Of a stretch of 38,384 nucleotides of DNA, positions 8,167-16,039 are shown one piece after another. Location: positions 1 to 38,384 of the forward strand of contig NZ_VFUA01000062.1 of the NCBI RefSeq assembly GCF_006440735.1. Reading direction: 5' to 3'. The position numbers were made by a program, and so were the translations under genes. The notes under the pieces are model-generated. The model saw nothing but the letters and a program-made list of their open reading frames with translations. It was not told the origin of the DNA and did not search any database. The DNA is from Mesorhizobium sp. B2-7-1. Lineage in GTDB: Bacteria; Pseudomonadota; Alphaproteobacteria; Rhizobiales; Rhizobiaceae. Every line of letters starts with the position of its first letter. Position 1 is the first letter of the stretch.

Positions 8167-9255
8167 TTAGGACTGCACGTAGTTGGCGGCGTTGTGCTTC
8201 TTCATCACGTCGTCGAAACGACGCGCAAAAGCGTCGTCGGCAAGCTTCTTGCGGCGCTGGATGTCGGCCGAAGCCACCATGTTCTTCTCATGCATCTCCA
8301 AGAGGTCGCCGATGTGCTTCTGCGATGCGGCGCCGATGCCGGCCATCGTCTCCTCGGCCGTGTTGTCGACCTGGCTGCCCAGCGTATTGATCTTGTGGGC
8401 GACGTCCTGCTGGGCGGCGGTCTTCAACGAATCTTCCAGCGCCTTGTACAGCACGATGCGCTGCTCGGTGTCGATGGTCAGCTTGTTGATCAGCGTCGAC
8501 TGCGCGGCGATCTGGTTGTTGAGCGAATCGACGAAGGTCTGGAACATCGAGGTGTAGCGCTCCAGCGTCTGGCTTTCTGCGAGCAGCTCCTGCTCCTTGG
8601 CCTGCTTTTCGTTGTATTCCGTCGCCATTTTCGAGCGCTCGCCCTCAAGCTCGGTGCGCTCCTTCTGGGTCGTGGAGGAGGCGATCTTGTTTTCGATATC
8701 GAGCAGCAGCGGGTTCAATTCCTCGATGCGCTTTTGAACCGCCTCGAGGTTGGTCATGGTCGTCTTGCGGCGTTCGATCACCTGCGACAGGCTGGTTTCG
8801 GAGGTCTTGTAGCGCTGGTCGAGGACCTGCTTCTGCGCCTTCAGGATGCCGACGATGGTATCGGACTTCGCCAAAAGCTCCTGCAGGTTGCCGGCCAGCG
8901 ACATGTTGCGGACGCGGTCGGTGCGCATGCGCTGCTTGCGCTGCGCCGAAAAGACGCCGACGAAGTTTTCCCAGCCGGTGTAGTTCTTCATGCTTTCGAA
9001 TTCGGCGCCGAAGACGTTGGTGGCGTCCTCGAGCCCGATGATCAGGTCGGCTATGTTGCCTTCCATGACCTTCTGCTGCTTGAGCACGTCCTCGATGCGG
9101 GCGTTCTCGATGTCGAAATTGGCGTCGCCGATCTTCTTGTCGGCCTGAGCAAGCGTGTCGAGCACCGTGCCGGACTGCTCGATCTTGGTGCGCATGTCCT
9201 GCACGACCTGCTTGGTCTTGGCAATTTCGGCATCGAAATTCTGCAATGTCGCCAT
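8167..9255 (-). CDS. Long coiled-coil protein, first gene of AAA+ cluster
   Basis: A 362-residue, highly charged protein with heptad-like patterns along almost its whole length, no signal peptide and no membrane segment. Gln, Glu, Lys and Asn dominate. The open frame continues upstream of 9255, but the ATG at 9255 (MATLQNFD) has a strong GGGAGG ribosome binding site, whereas the 28 residues before it look like non-coding translation. Size and layout recall the TelA/KlaA toxic-anion-resistance family, and the segment near residues 230-320 could be related, but I cannot confirm this. It is the first gene of the five-gene cluster and is likely a structural partner or scaffold for the AAA+ protein. 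Confidence 0.85.
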   Translation of the reverse strand: MATLQNFDAEIAKTKQVVQDMRTKIEQSGTVLDTLAQADKKIGDANFDIENARIEDVLKQQKVMEGNIADLIIGLEDATNVFGAEFESMKNYTGWENFVGVFSAQRKQRMRTDRVRNMSLAGNLQELLAKSDTIVGILKAQKQVLDQRYKTSETSLSQVIERRKTTMTNLEAVQKRIEELNPLLLDIENKIASSTTQKERTELEGERSKMATEYNEKQAKEQELLAESQTLERYTSMFQTFVDSLNNQIAAQSTLINKLTIDTEQRIVLYKALEDSLKTAAQQDVAHKINTLGSQVDNTAEETMAGIGAASQKHIGDLLEMHEKNMVASADIQRRKKLADDAFARRFDDVMKKHNAANYVQS

Positions 9256-9488
9256 TGGGGCCTCCCGCTTCGGCATCCGTTTCCGTGTCGTGGCGGCGAA
9301 TATATGTGGGGCTTCAAGGGATTGAAAGAAGGAAGACAAGGAGAGGCGTCAAAACAAAAGAATTGGTTAGGTGCTTGAAAGACAAGGCAAGCATGCGCAT
9401 GACGACCATTAAAGGGTGTCACCGTCGAACAGCTTCAGCTTATATGCCTTAAGTTATTGTTTTCGCGCACGGTCAAGGCGATGAAACA

Positions 9489-9509
9489 GCGCCAGAAAAT
9501 CTCTGGCGC
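9489..9509. terminator. Hairpin downstream of the cytochrome c gene
   Basis: GCGCCAGA and TCTGGCGC form a perfect 8-bp stem with a 5-base loop. On the minus strand it lies about 30 bases after the cytochrome c stop codon; only a short, mixed T stretch follows. It could act as a weak terminator. The remainder of 9256-9488 shows no convincing gene; it must hold the promoter of the coiled-coil gene. Confidence 0.5.
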
Positions 9510-9540
9510 CGGCAACCAAACCGGTTTCTTCCAGCATCGG

Positions 9541-9930
9541 TCAGGGTTTCGGGTCGGCCTTGAGATAGGCAATCACGTTGGCGATGTCGTCATCGCTGGT
9601 CAGGCCGGTGAAGGCCATTCTGTTGCCTGGAACCTTTTGCTTGGGCGCCTTGAGATATTCGGTGAGGTTTGCTTCGTCCCAGACGACGCCCGCCGCGCCG
9701 GCATCCTTCATCGCTTGCGAATAACGGCTCGCGAAGCTTTCCGCCGAACCGGCCTTGCGGCCGACGACGCCCATCAGATGCGGCCCGACCTTGTCGCGAT
9801 CCGTCGCCGCCTCATGGCAGGCGATGCAACGGTTGAAGACCTTCTTGCCCAGCGCCGCGTCGCCGCCGGCATGCGCGGCAAGGCCGCTGGCAATCAGGAA
9901 GAGCGCGGCGGACGAAATGGCTCGAAGCAT
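9541..9930 (-). CDS. Small class I cytochrome c, periplasmic
   Basis: A 129-residue c-type cytochrome that carries single electrons in the periplasm. The ATG at 9930 gives a standard signal peptide (MLRAISSAALFLIASGLAAHA, cut near residue 21); a longer frame from 9990 would add a hydrophilic extension and is unlikely. The haem motif CIACH is at residues 35-39 and the distal ligand is Met105, in the pattern PGNRMAF typical of cytochrome c2/c552-like proteins. It stands alone between the AAA+ cluster and a LysR gene, so its redox partner cannot be read from context. Confidence 0.93.
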   Translation of the reverse strand: MLRAISSAALFLIASGLAAHAGGDAALGKKVFNRCIACHEAATDRDKVGPHLMGVVGRKAGSAESFASRYSQAMKDAGAAGVVWDEANLTEYLKAPKQKVPGNRMAFTGLTSDDDIANVIAYLKADPKP

Positions 9931-10019
9931 GGCTGACCCCGGAGAGTTCTGGCTGTCGGGCTTATAGGGCGAAGCCTTTACAAACGCCACACCCTTGGGC
10001 CACGGGCAATCTCCGCGGC

Positions 10020-10877
10020 TCAGGCCTGCTGCGCCAGGTCGCGGCGCAGAAAATCGTGCAGCCGATCGACCGCCGGCGACGTCGACAGCGGGTTGCGCAG
10101 GATGCCGATCTCGAGGTCCGGCAACACCGGCAGCCCCTCATTGGCGCCGATGATGCGCAACGACGGAGGCACGCTTCGCTGGGCCAGGCCGGCGACCGCG
10201 AGCCCGGCCTGCACGACCGCGACCAACCCGAGCAGGGAGGCGCTGGAATAGGTGCAGCGATAGGATCGGTCGGTACCGCCTAGCGCCTGCAGGACATTCA
10301 TCCGCGCCGCGCAGCCGGGCTCGAACAGGGCGACGGGCAAGGGATCGGTCTGCCACGCGACGTGGTTGGGCGAGGCGACCCAGACAAAACGCTCCAGTCT
10401 GACCACGTCGAGCGGCTGATCCGGCAGACGGGTGACGATCGCCAGGTCCAGCCGACCTTCCGCCAGGGTTTTCACCAGCGCGGTCGATTGCTCGCAGACG
10501 AGTTCGACGGTGACCAGGGGGTGGTCCTCGGCAAAGCGTGACAGCACCGGCGGCAGCAGGAAGGCGGCGTAGTCGTCCGGCACGCCAAGGCGCACGCTGC
10601 CTGTTTCCTTCGGCCGGGTGACGCTCGCCCATGCCTCGGCGGACAGCTTCAGCAGCCGGCGCGCGTAGATGAGGAAGTCCTCGCCGGCCGCATTGGGGGT
10701 AACGGTTCTCGGTCCGCGCACCAGAAGCTGTTTGCCCACCATGTCTTCCAGCCTTTGCATCTGCATGCTGACCGCCGACTGGCTGCGGCCAATGCGAGGC
10801 GCCGCATTGGAGAGGCTGCCGCTTTCGACGACGGCGACGAAGGTTTTCAGCAGGTTGAGGTCGAGCGGAGCGGCCAT
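10020..10877 (-). CDS. LysR-family transcriptional regulator
   Basis: 285 residues with the family layout: an N-terminal winged helix-turn-helix (residues 8-67, including GSLSNAAPRIGRSQSAVS) and a C-terminal periplasmic-binding-protein-like effector domain from about residue 92. It is divergently transcribed from an EamA exporter gene, with 96 bases between the start codons. LysR proteins commonly control such a divergent neighbour and themselves, and a perfect inverted repeat (10894-10919) in the gap is a good operator candidate. The inducer is not predictable from the sequence. Confidence 0.94.
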   Translation of the reverse strand: MAAPLDLNLLKTFVAVVESGSLSNAAPRIGRSQSAVSMQMQRLEDMVGKQLLVRGPRTVTPNAAGEDFLIYARRLLKLSAEAWASVTRPKETGSVRLGVPDDYAAFLLPPVLSRFAEDHPLVTVELVCEQSTALVKTLAEGRLDLAIVTRLPDQPLDVVRLERFVWVASPNHVAWQTDPLPVALFEPGCAARMNVLQALGGTDRSYRCTYSSASLLGLVAVVQAGLAVAGLAQRSVPPSLRIIGANEGLPVLPDLEIGILRNPLSTSPAVDRLHDFLRRDLAQQA

Positions 10878-10893
10878 GATGCTATCAGCATAT

Positions 10894-10919
10894 CGAATAG
10901 ATGCTCACAAATCTATTCG
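10894..10919. promoter_or_regulatory. Inverted repeat, likely LysR operator
   Basis: CGAATAGA and TCTATTCG are a perfect 8-bp inverted repeat with a 10-base AT-rich spacer, placed between the LysR and EamA start codons. Its dyad shape and its length fit a LysR-type box. A shorter palindrome, ATGCT-atc-AGCAT (10879-10891), lies next to the LysR start. Confidence 0.6.
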
Positions 10920-10973
10920 CTTGATTGGAACCATTTCAGCTGGCCAGATGGATGGCAACCTGTCGGAGAGCCC

Positions 10974-11873
10974 ATGATGAGGGACATATCGATCGCCCGC
11001 TTCCCCGCCGCGAGCCTCGCGCTGGCGATGACGATTGCCGGCACGGTCGGCGCCTTCGTCACGGAGTCGGGACAGCAGCCCGTCACCGTCGTCTTCTGGC
11101 GATGCGTGTTCGGCGCCATATTCCTGGCCGCCTGGTGCCTGCTGCGCGGCTACCTGCCGGATCGGACACTGTCCCCATCCCGGCTTGCGCTTGCCGCACT
11201 CGCCGGCGTTTGCATGGTGCTAAGCTGGACAGCCTTCTTCGCCGGCTTCGCCATGACATCGATCGCAACCACGACGATCGTCTACCATGTGCAGCCGTTC
11301 TTCGTGGTGCTGCTTGGCGTCGCCTTCCTCAAGGAACGCATCTCGCTCGACCAGATGCTGTGGATGGTTGCCGCCTTCCTGGGCGTCGTGCTGGCCAGCG
11401 GCCTGGTTGTGACGCATGGCCATGCCGACGCGAGATGGGCGCTGGGCATCACGCTGACGCTCGGCGCCGCCCTGCTTTACGCGGTGGCGACGATTCTGGC
11501 CAAAGGCCTCGGACAACAGCGCGCCGAGGTGACGGTGCTTTGCCAGACGCTGGTCGGCGTCGTGATGCTTGCCCCGTTCGCCGACATCGGCCATCCCATC
11601 CCGCCGGCATCGTGGGGCTGGCTGGCCGGGATCGGCATCCTGCATACCGGCATCGCCTATGTGCTGATGAATTCCGCCTTTCCGCGCCTGACGACGCCGG
11701 TGATCGGCATCATCACTTTCATCTATCCTGTCGTCGCCATCGTCATCGACTGGGCACTATACGCGCATCCGCTCCGGCCCGCGCAGGCTGCCGGCATGGC
11801 GCTGATCGCTCTGGCAACGCTCGGCGTGCGACTCGGCTGGCGGTTTCCCATACGGCGTGTTTCCGCGGCCTGA
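10974..11873 (+). CDS. EamA-family (DMT) transporter
   Basis: A 299-residue inner-membrane protein with about ten hydrophobic helices arranged as two EamA repeats, typical of drug/metabolite exporters such as RhaT/YdcZ-type and amino-acid or purine exporters. Two adjacent ATG codons (10974 and 10977) follow GGAG at 10965-10968; the open frame upstream of them runs into the divergent LysR gene and is not used. A charged loop follows the first half (LKERISLDQM), as in other members. The substrate is unknown. Regulation by the divergent LysR protein is likely. The gene ends six bases before the convergent tdk. Confidence 0.92.
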   Translation: MMRDISIARFPAASLALAMTIAGTVGAFVTESGQQPVTVVFWRCVFGAIFLAAWCLLRGYLPDRTLSPSRLALAALAGVCMVLSWTAFFAGFAMTSIATTTIVYHVQPFFVVLLGVAFLKERISLDQMLWMVAAFLGVVLASGLVVTHGHADARWALGITLTLGAALLYAVATILAKGLGQQRAEVTVLCQTLVGVVMLAPFADIGHPIPPASWGWLAGIGILHTGIAYVLMNSAFPRLTTPVIGIITFIYPVVAIVIDWALYAHPLRPAQAAGMALIALATLGVRLGWRFPIRRVSAA

Positions 11874-11879
11874 AGCTGC

Positions 11880-12491
11880 TCATGCCCTGACGAAGCCGAT
11901 GAAGTCGTCGGGTGCTGCCCTGCCCATTTCCTCTTCCCAATGGCGGCGGCAGAGCGAGACATAAACATCCTTGCCGATCGCCACCTGCTCGCCCTGCTTG
12001 GCCACCTTGCCGTCGGGTCCCAGGCGCACCACCATCGTCGCCTTGCGTCCGCAACGGCAGATGGTGCGGACCTCGCGCAGGTCGTCGGCGATCGCCAGAA
12101 GCGCGCGGGAGCCGGAAAACAGATTGCCCTGGAAGTCGGTGCGCAGGCCGTAGCACATGACCGGGATGTTCAGCCGGTCGGCGATGCGTGCCAACTGCCA
12201 GACCTGCTCCTCTTCGAGGAACTGCGCCTCGTCGACGAAGATGCAGTGCACCGCGGCGTGTGCGTGATGCTCGGCAACCCTGGCAAAGAGGTCGTCACCG
12301 TCACGGAACATCTCGGCCTCGGTTTCGAGGCCGATGCGCGACGAGATCAATCCTGTGTCGCCCTTGCGGTAATGGCCGGCGACGAACAGCATCGTCGACA
12401 TGCCGCGTTCGCGATAGTTGTAGGATGCCTGCAAAAGCATGGTCGTCTTGCCGGCATTCATCGTTGCATAGTGGAAGTAAAGCTTGGCCAT
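11880..12491 (-). CDS. tdk: Thymidine kinase
   Basis: Phosphorylates thymidine to dTMP with ATP (EC 2.7.1.21) in the salvage pathway. This is a 203-residue type II enzyme, the usual length. The ATP loop is TMNAGKTT at about residues 10-17, and the catalytic-region motif FVDEAQF is near residue 89. Structural zinc is probably bound by ICRCG (near residue 145) and the later SLCRRH. ATG at 12491 is the natural start (MAKLYFHYATM). It converges with the EamA gene, so transcripts from the two would overlap at the ends. The intergenic region upstream holds a 7-bp inverted repeat. Confidence 0.97.
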   Translation of the reverse strand: MAKLYFHYATMNAGKTTMLLQASYNYRERGMSTMLFVAGHYRKGDTGLISSRIGLETEAEMFRDGDDLFARVAEHHAHAAVHCIFVDEAQFLEEEQVWQLARIADRLNIPVMCYGLRTDFQGNLFSGSRALLAIADDLREVRTICRCGRKATMVVRLGPDGKVAKQGEQVAIGKDVYVSLCRRHWEEEMGRAAPDDFIGFVRA

Positions 12492-12514
12492 GTCGCTCTT
12501 TTGGGATGTCGGGC

Positions 12515-12540
12515 TTCAGGTGAGGCCGAGCCGACCTGAA
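12515..12540. promoter_or_regulatory. Inverted repeat between tdk and choX
   Basis: TTCAGGT and ACCTGAA form a perfect 7-bp dyad with a 12-base spacer, 24 bases upstream of tdk's ATG. It could be an operator for tdk or, less likely, for choX 235 bases away. The rest of 12541-12774 shows no recognisable RNA or protein gene; it must hold the choX promoter. Confidence 0.35.
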
Positions 12541-12774
12541 TCTCGATACACCCTAAGCCGACTTTTCGCGGCTCGGGGAGAGGGCGCCGGCTCCGTCCAC
12601 CAAAAACTCGATGTCGTTCAAAAGCACGTCATGTCGCGTAATGGCCAGCGCGCGCCGTTCATCGTGACGTTGAACCGCTTGAAACAACTTCAAAATGGTG
12701 TTTGGCTGACGAAACAAGGCGGGCGCAAGAACCGTGACTTCGCATCGCCTGAGAATTGCAATGGGAGAAAGTCC

Positions 12775-13710
12775 ATGTCGCGTATGAAATCTATCGTCGC
12801 AGGCCTCGGTCTTGCGGCGCTTCTGACCACGACCGCCGCTTATGCCGGCGATCCGGCGAGCTGCAAGGCGGTTCGCCTATCCGATGTCGGCTGGACCGAC
12901 ATCCAGGCCACGACGGGCCTGGCATCGGTACTGCTCACCGCGCTCGGCTACGAGCCGCAGGTGATCCAGCTTTCGGTGCCGGTGACCATGGCCTCGCTGA
13001 AGAACAAGGACCTCGACGTCTTCCTCGGCAACTGGATGCCGTCGATGACCAACGACATCAAGGACTACACCGCCGACGGTTCGGTCGAGACGATCAGCAC
13101 CAACCTCACCGGCGCCGGCTATGGCATCGTCGTGCCGACCTATGTGGCGGATGCGGGCGTCAAGTCGCTGACCGATCTCGGCAAGTTCAAGGACAAGTTC
13201 AACGGCAAGATCTACGGCATCGAGGCCGGCAATGACGGCAACCGCATCATCCTCGACATGATCAAGAACCCGAAGGACAATCTGGACGGCTTCGAGCTGG
13301 TCGAGTCGTCGGAAGCCGGCATGCTGACGCAGGCCGAGCAGTCGATGAAGAACAATGAGTGGATCGCCTTCCTCGGCTGGACGCCGCATCCGGTGATGGG
13401 CGCCATGAAGATCACCTATCTCGACGGCATGGGCGACAGCGGCTTCGGCGCTGCCACCGTCTATACCAATGTGCGCAAGGGCTACACCACCGAATGCCCG
13501 AACGCCGGCAAGTTCATCGCCAACCTGAAGTTCAATCTCGACATGGAAGGCGAGATGATGGACGCGATCCTGAAGGGCGGCGACGCCCAGACGGTGGCGA
13601 AAGACTGGCTGAAGAAGCATCCCGACGCCGTTGCGCCGTGGATTGCCGGCGTCACCACCTTTGACGGCGGCGACGCGGCTGCCGCGGTCAAGACCGCGCT
13701 CGGGAGCTGA
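12775..13710 (+). CDS. choX: Choline ABC transporter, substrate-binding protein
   Basis: Periplasmic protein that captures choline for the ChoXWV importer. 311 residues with a signal peptide ending at about AYA (residue 24). The ligand box known from Sinorhizobium ChoX is fully kept: Trp40, Trp87, Tyr116 and Trp202 form the aromatic cage, with Asp42 and Asn153 as partners, matching the known Sinorhizobium set (W43, W90, Y119, W205, D45, N156) with a constant offset of three. The start follows GGGAG (12763-12767). A strong terminator stands between this gene and choW, so choX is probably expressed at higher level than the membrane genes. Confidence 0.96.
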   Translation: MSRMKSIVAGLGLAALLTTTAAYAGDPASCKAVRLSDVGWTDIQATTGLASVLLTALGYEPQVIQLSVPVTMASLKNKDLDVFLGNWMPSMTNDIKDYTADGSVETISTNLTGAGYGIVVPTYVADAGVKSLTDLGKFKDKFNGKIYGIEAGNDGNRIILDMIKNPKDNLDGFELVESSEAGMLTQAEQSMKNNEWIAFLGWTPHPVMGAMKITYLDGMGDSGFGAATVYTNVRKGYTTECPNAGKFIANLKFNLDMEGEMMDAILKGGDAQTVAKDWLKKHPDAVAPWIAGVTTFDGGDAAAAVKTALGS

Positions 13711-13743
13711 GCCGGCTTTGAGTCCGGAATGATCATCCGGAAG

Positions 13744-13777
13744 AGGGCAGCCAGTAGAAAAGGCTGCCCTTTTTCTT
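13744..13777 (+). terminator. Intrinsic terminator after choX
   Basis: AGGGCAGCC (13744-13752) pairs perfectly with GGCTGCCCT (13762-13770), followed directly by TTTTCTT. The stem has nine pairs, a 9-base loop and a good T-run. It lies between choX and choW, so it most likely lowers, rather than stops, read-through into choWV. Confidence 0.85.
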
Positions 13778-13860
13778 AAAGTGCTCCGCGCTTTAAGTCT
13801 CTGTTTTTACGCATGTCATTTTCCCAAAACCGCTGCACACTTTTGGGTGACATGCGTTAA
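13778..13860. repeat. RIME-like repeat between choX and choW
   Basis: Two modules. AAAG-GC...GCGCTTT is a short hairpin at 13778-13797. The second is a two-part stem: ACGCATGTCA (13809-13818) with TGACATGCGT (13848-13857), and CCCAAAA (13823-13829) with TTTTGGG (13841-13847). The order 'gcgctttaagtct.tgttttgatgcatgtc' recurs at 38340-38384, so both belong to one family. Confidence 0.85.
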
Positions 13861-13910
13861 GCTGCGAGAAGATGACCGTACGGCAAGTGCGGCGAAGCCG
13901 AGAGGGGAAG

Positions 13911-14765
13911 ATGGATCCGATTTCGAAATTCCTGACCGATTACAAAATCCCCATCGGGCCGTGGGGCAAGGCGTTCTTCGGCTTCCTGACCGACAATTTC
14001 GACACCATCTTCCGGGCGTTTTCAAACGGGCTGAACTTCATCCTCGACGGGGCGGTGGACCTTCTGCTGATGGTTCCGCCCGTGCTTCTGGCCCTGATCA
14101 TCGCGATCGTCGCCTGGCTCTTGCAGCGTTCGCGGCCGCTTGCCATCGGCGTCTTCCTCGGCCTGATCTTCATCATCAACCAGAACCTGTGGAAGCAGAC
14201 GGTGCAGACGCTGGTGCTGGTGGTTGCCGCCGCCGCCATGGCCATGGCCATCGGCGTGCCGCTCGGCATCTGGGCCGCGCACAAGCCGAAGGTCTACCGG
14301 GTCATGCTGCCGGTGCTCGACCTGATGCAGACGCTGCCGACCTTCGTCTACCTGATCCCGGTGCTCACGCTGTTCGGGCTCGGCAACGCGCCCGGCCTCA
14401 TCGTCACCATCATCTTCGTCATCCCGACGGCCGTTCGGCTCACCCATCTCGGCGTGGTTTCGGTGCCAAAGGCAATCATCGAGGCGGGCGAGGCGTTCGG
14501 CGCCACCAAGCGCCAGCTTTTGTGGAAGGTAGAGCTGCCGTCGGCGCTGCCGACCATCATGGCGGGCCTGACGCAATCGATCATGCTGTCGCTGTCGATG
14601 GTGGTGTTCGCCGCCCTGATCGGCGCCGGCGGCCTCGGCACGGAAATCAACCGGGCGCTCGGCTCGCGCCGCATCGATCTCGGGCTTGAGGCCGGCCTCG
14701 CCATTGTCGTGCTCGCCATCGTGCTCGACCGCATGACCCGGATCGGCGTTGGAGGCAAGAAATGA
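13911..14765 (+). CDS. choW: Choline ABC transporter, permease
   Basis: Inner-membrane channel of the ChoXWV importer. 284 residues with about six membrane helices and the permease loop that meets the ATPase (EAGEAFGATKRQLLWKVELP), typical of ProW/OpuAB-like proteins. ATG at 13911 follows GAGGGGAAG; a longer open frame from 13872 lacks a good ribosome binding site. It overlaps choV by four bases (ATGA), so the two are translationally coupled. The upstream terminator and repeat make separate regulation from choX possible. Confidence 0.95.
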   Translation: MDPISKFLTDYKIPIGPWGKAFFGFLTDNFDTIFRAFSNGLNFILDGAVDLLLMVPPVLLALIIAIVAWLLQRSRPLAIGVFLGLIFIINQNLWKQTVQTLVLVVAAAAMAMAIGVPLGIWAAHKPKVYRVMLPVLDLMQTLPTFVYLIPVLTLFGLGNAPGLIVTIIFVIPTAVRLTHLGVVSVPKAIIEAGEAFGATKRQLLWKVELPSALPTIMAGLTQSIMLSLSMVVFAALIGAGGLGTEINRALGSRRIDLGLEAGLAIVVLAIVLDRMTRIGVGGKK

Positions 14766-15943
14766 CCGTCGCGGTTGATTTCAAGAACGTGGACATCGTC
14801 TTCGGCGCCGACCAAGCCGGTTCGCTGGCGATGATCGACAAGGGCGCCACCCGTGCCGAGATCCTGGAAAAGACCGGCAATGTGCTGGGTTGCGCCGGCG
14901 CCAGCCTCACCGTGCACGAAGGCGAGATCTCGGTGCTGATGGGCCTCTCCGGCTCCGGTAAGTCGACGCTGCTTCGGGCTGTCAACCGGCTGAACGTGGT
15001 GTCGCGCGGCCAGGTGCTGGTCAAGGACGGCGACCGTACCGTCGATGTCGTTACCTGCGACGAGGCGACCTTGCGGCGGCTGCGCCAGAAGCAGGTGGCG
15101 ATGGTATTCCAGCAGTTCGGCCTGCTGCCATGGCGCACGGTGGAGGAGAATGTCGGCCTCGGCCTCGAGCTCGCCGGCGTGCCGGAGGCGGAACGCAAGG
15201 AGCGGGTGCAGAGGCAGTTGAAGCTCGTCCATCTCGACCAGTGGTCGAAGAAATACGCGCATGAGCTTTCGGGCGGCATGCAGCAGCGCGTCGGCCTCGC
15301 CCGGGCCTTCGCGACCGAGGCGCCGATCCTGTTGATGGACGAGCCGTTCTCGGCGCTCGACCCGCTGATCCGCACCAAGCTGCAGGACGAATTGCTGCAG
15401 CTGCAGGCCGAGCTGAAGAAGACCATCATCTTCGTCAGCCACGACCTCGAGGAAGCGCTGAAGATCGGCAGCCACATCACGATCATGGAAGGTGGCCGCA
15501 TCGTCCAGACCGGCGCGCCGGAAGACATCGTGCTCAGGCCCGCCAACGACTACGTCCGCGACTTCATCGCCAATGTTAACCCGCTTTCGGTGCTGACGGC
15601 GTGGAACGTGATGCGGGACCGCCGGGACCTTGAACAGGGCGAGGACGGCTGGGTTTGGCTCGACCGGCGCAAGACGACGCGCTTCAAGATCGACGACCAC
15701 GGCCTGGTGGCAGCGGCCGAACGCGATGGCAAACCGGCGGTGTGGGTCTCCTGCGCCGATGTCGAGGCCCAGCCGGAGGAGGGAGCCCAGGTGTTCTGGG
15801 CCAACCCCGGCACGCCGCTGAAAACGGTGATGCTCGCCATGCATCGGTCGCAGACCGCCCCGGTGGCGCTGTTCGATGAGGGCTCGCGCTTCGTCGGCGC
15901 GATCGGCATCCGTGACGTGCTGAGCGCTGTGCTGAGGCGGTAG
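14762..15943 (+). CDS. choV: Choline ABC transporter, ATPase
   Basis: ATP-binding subunit of the ChoXWV importer, on the cytoplasmic face of the membrane. Walker A GLSGSGKST is at residues 61-69, the ABC signature LSGGMQQR at 169-176, followed by Walker B (ILLMDEPFSALD) and the switch His in FVSHD. Its 393 residues include a C-terminal extension of about 110 residues that resembles the CBS-type regulatory region of ProV/OpuA. Length and context agree with ChoV. A strong terminator follows at 15954-15986. Confidence 0.96.
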   Translation: MTVAVDFKNVDIVFGADQAGSLAMIDKGATRAEILEKTGNVLGCAGASLTVHEGEISVLMGLSGSGKSTLLRAVNRLNVVSRGQVLVKDGDRTVDVVTCDEATLRRLRQKQVAMVFQQFGLLPWRTVEENVGLGLELAGVPEAERKERVQRQLKLVHLDQWSKKYAHELSGGMQQRVGLARAFATEAPILLMDEPFSALDPLIRTKLQDELLQLQAELKKTIIFVSHDLEEALKIGSHITIMEGGRIVQTGAPEDIVLRPANDYVRDFIANVNPLSVLTAWNVMRDRRDLEQGEDGWVWLDRRKTTRFKIDDHGLVAAAERDGKPAVWVSCADVEAQPEEGAQVFWANPGTPLKTVMLAMHRSQTAPVALFDEGSRFVGAIGIRDVLSAVLRR

Positions 15944-15953
15944 CGCTTCGAGG

Positions 15954-15986
15954 GCGCCCGGATCTCCGGTCTGGGCGCTTGTTTTT
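15954..15986 (+). terminator. Intrinsic terminator after choV
   Basis: GCGCCC (15954-15959) pairs with GGGCGC (15973-15978), and the stem continues inward by five more pairs, two of them G-T, to a 3-base loop. A T-rich tract (TTGTTTTT, 15979-15986) follows at once. This closes the choWV transcript 11 bases after its stop. Confidence 0.85.
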
Positions 15987-16039
15987 CCCCGCCTTCGAGC
16001 GCAGAATCCGCCCGTTGCTGCCCATGCGCCGAGGGGGTG

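Noticed and set aside
9256..9339. N-terminal extension of the coiled-coil protein (28 residues)
   Set aside because: No ribosome binding site at 9339, and the extension breaks the heptad pattern; the ATG at 9255 has a strong GGGAGG site.
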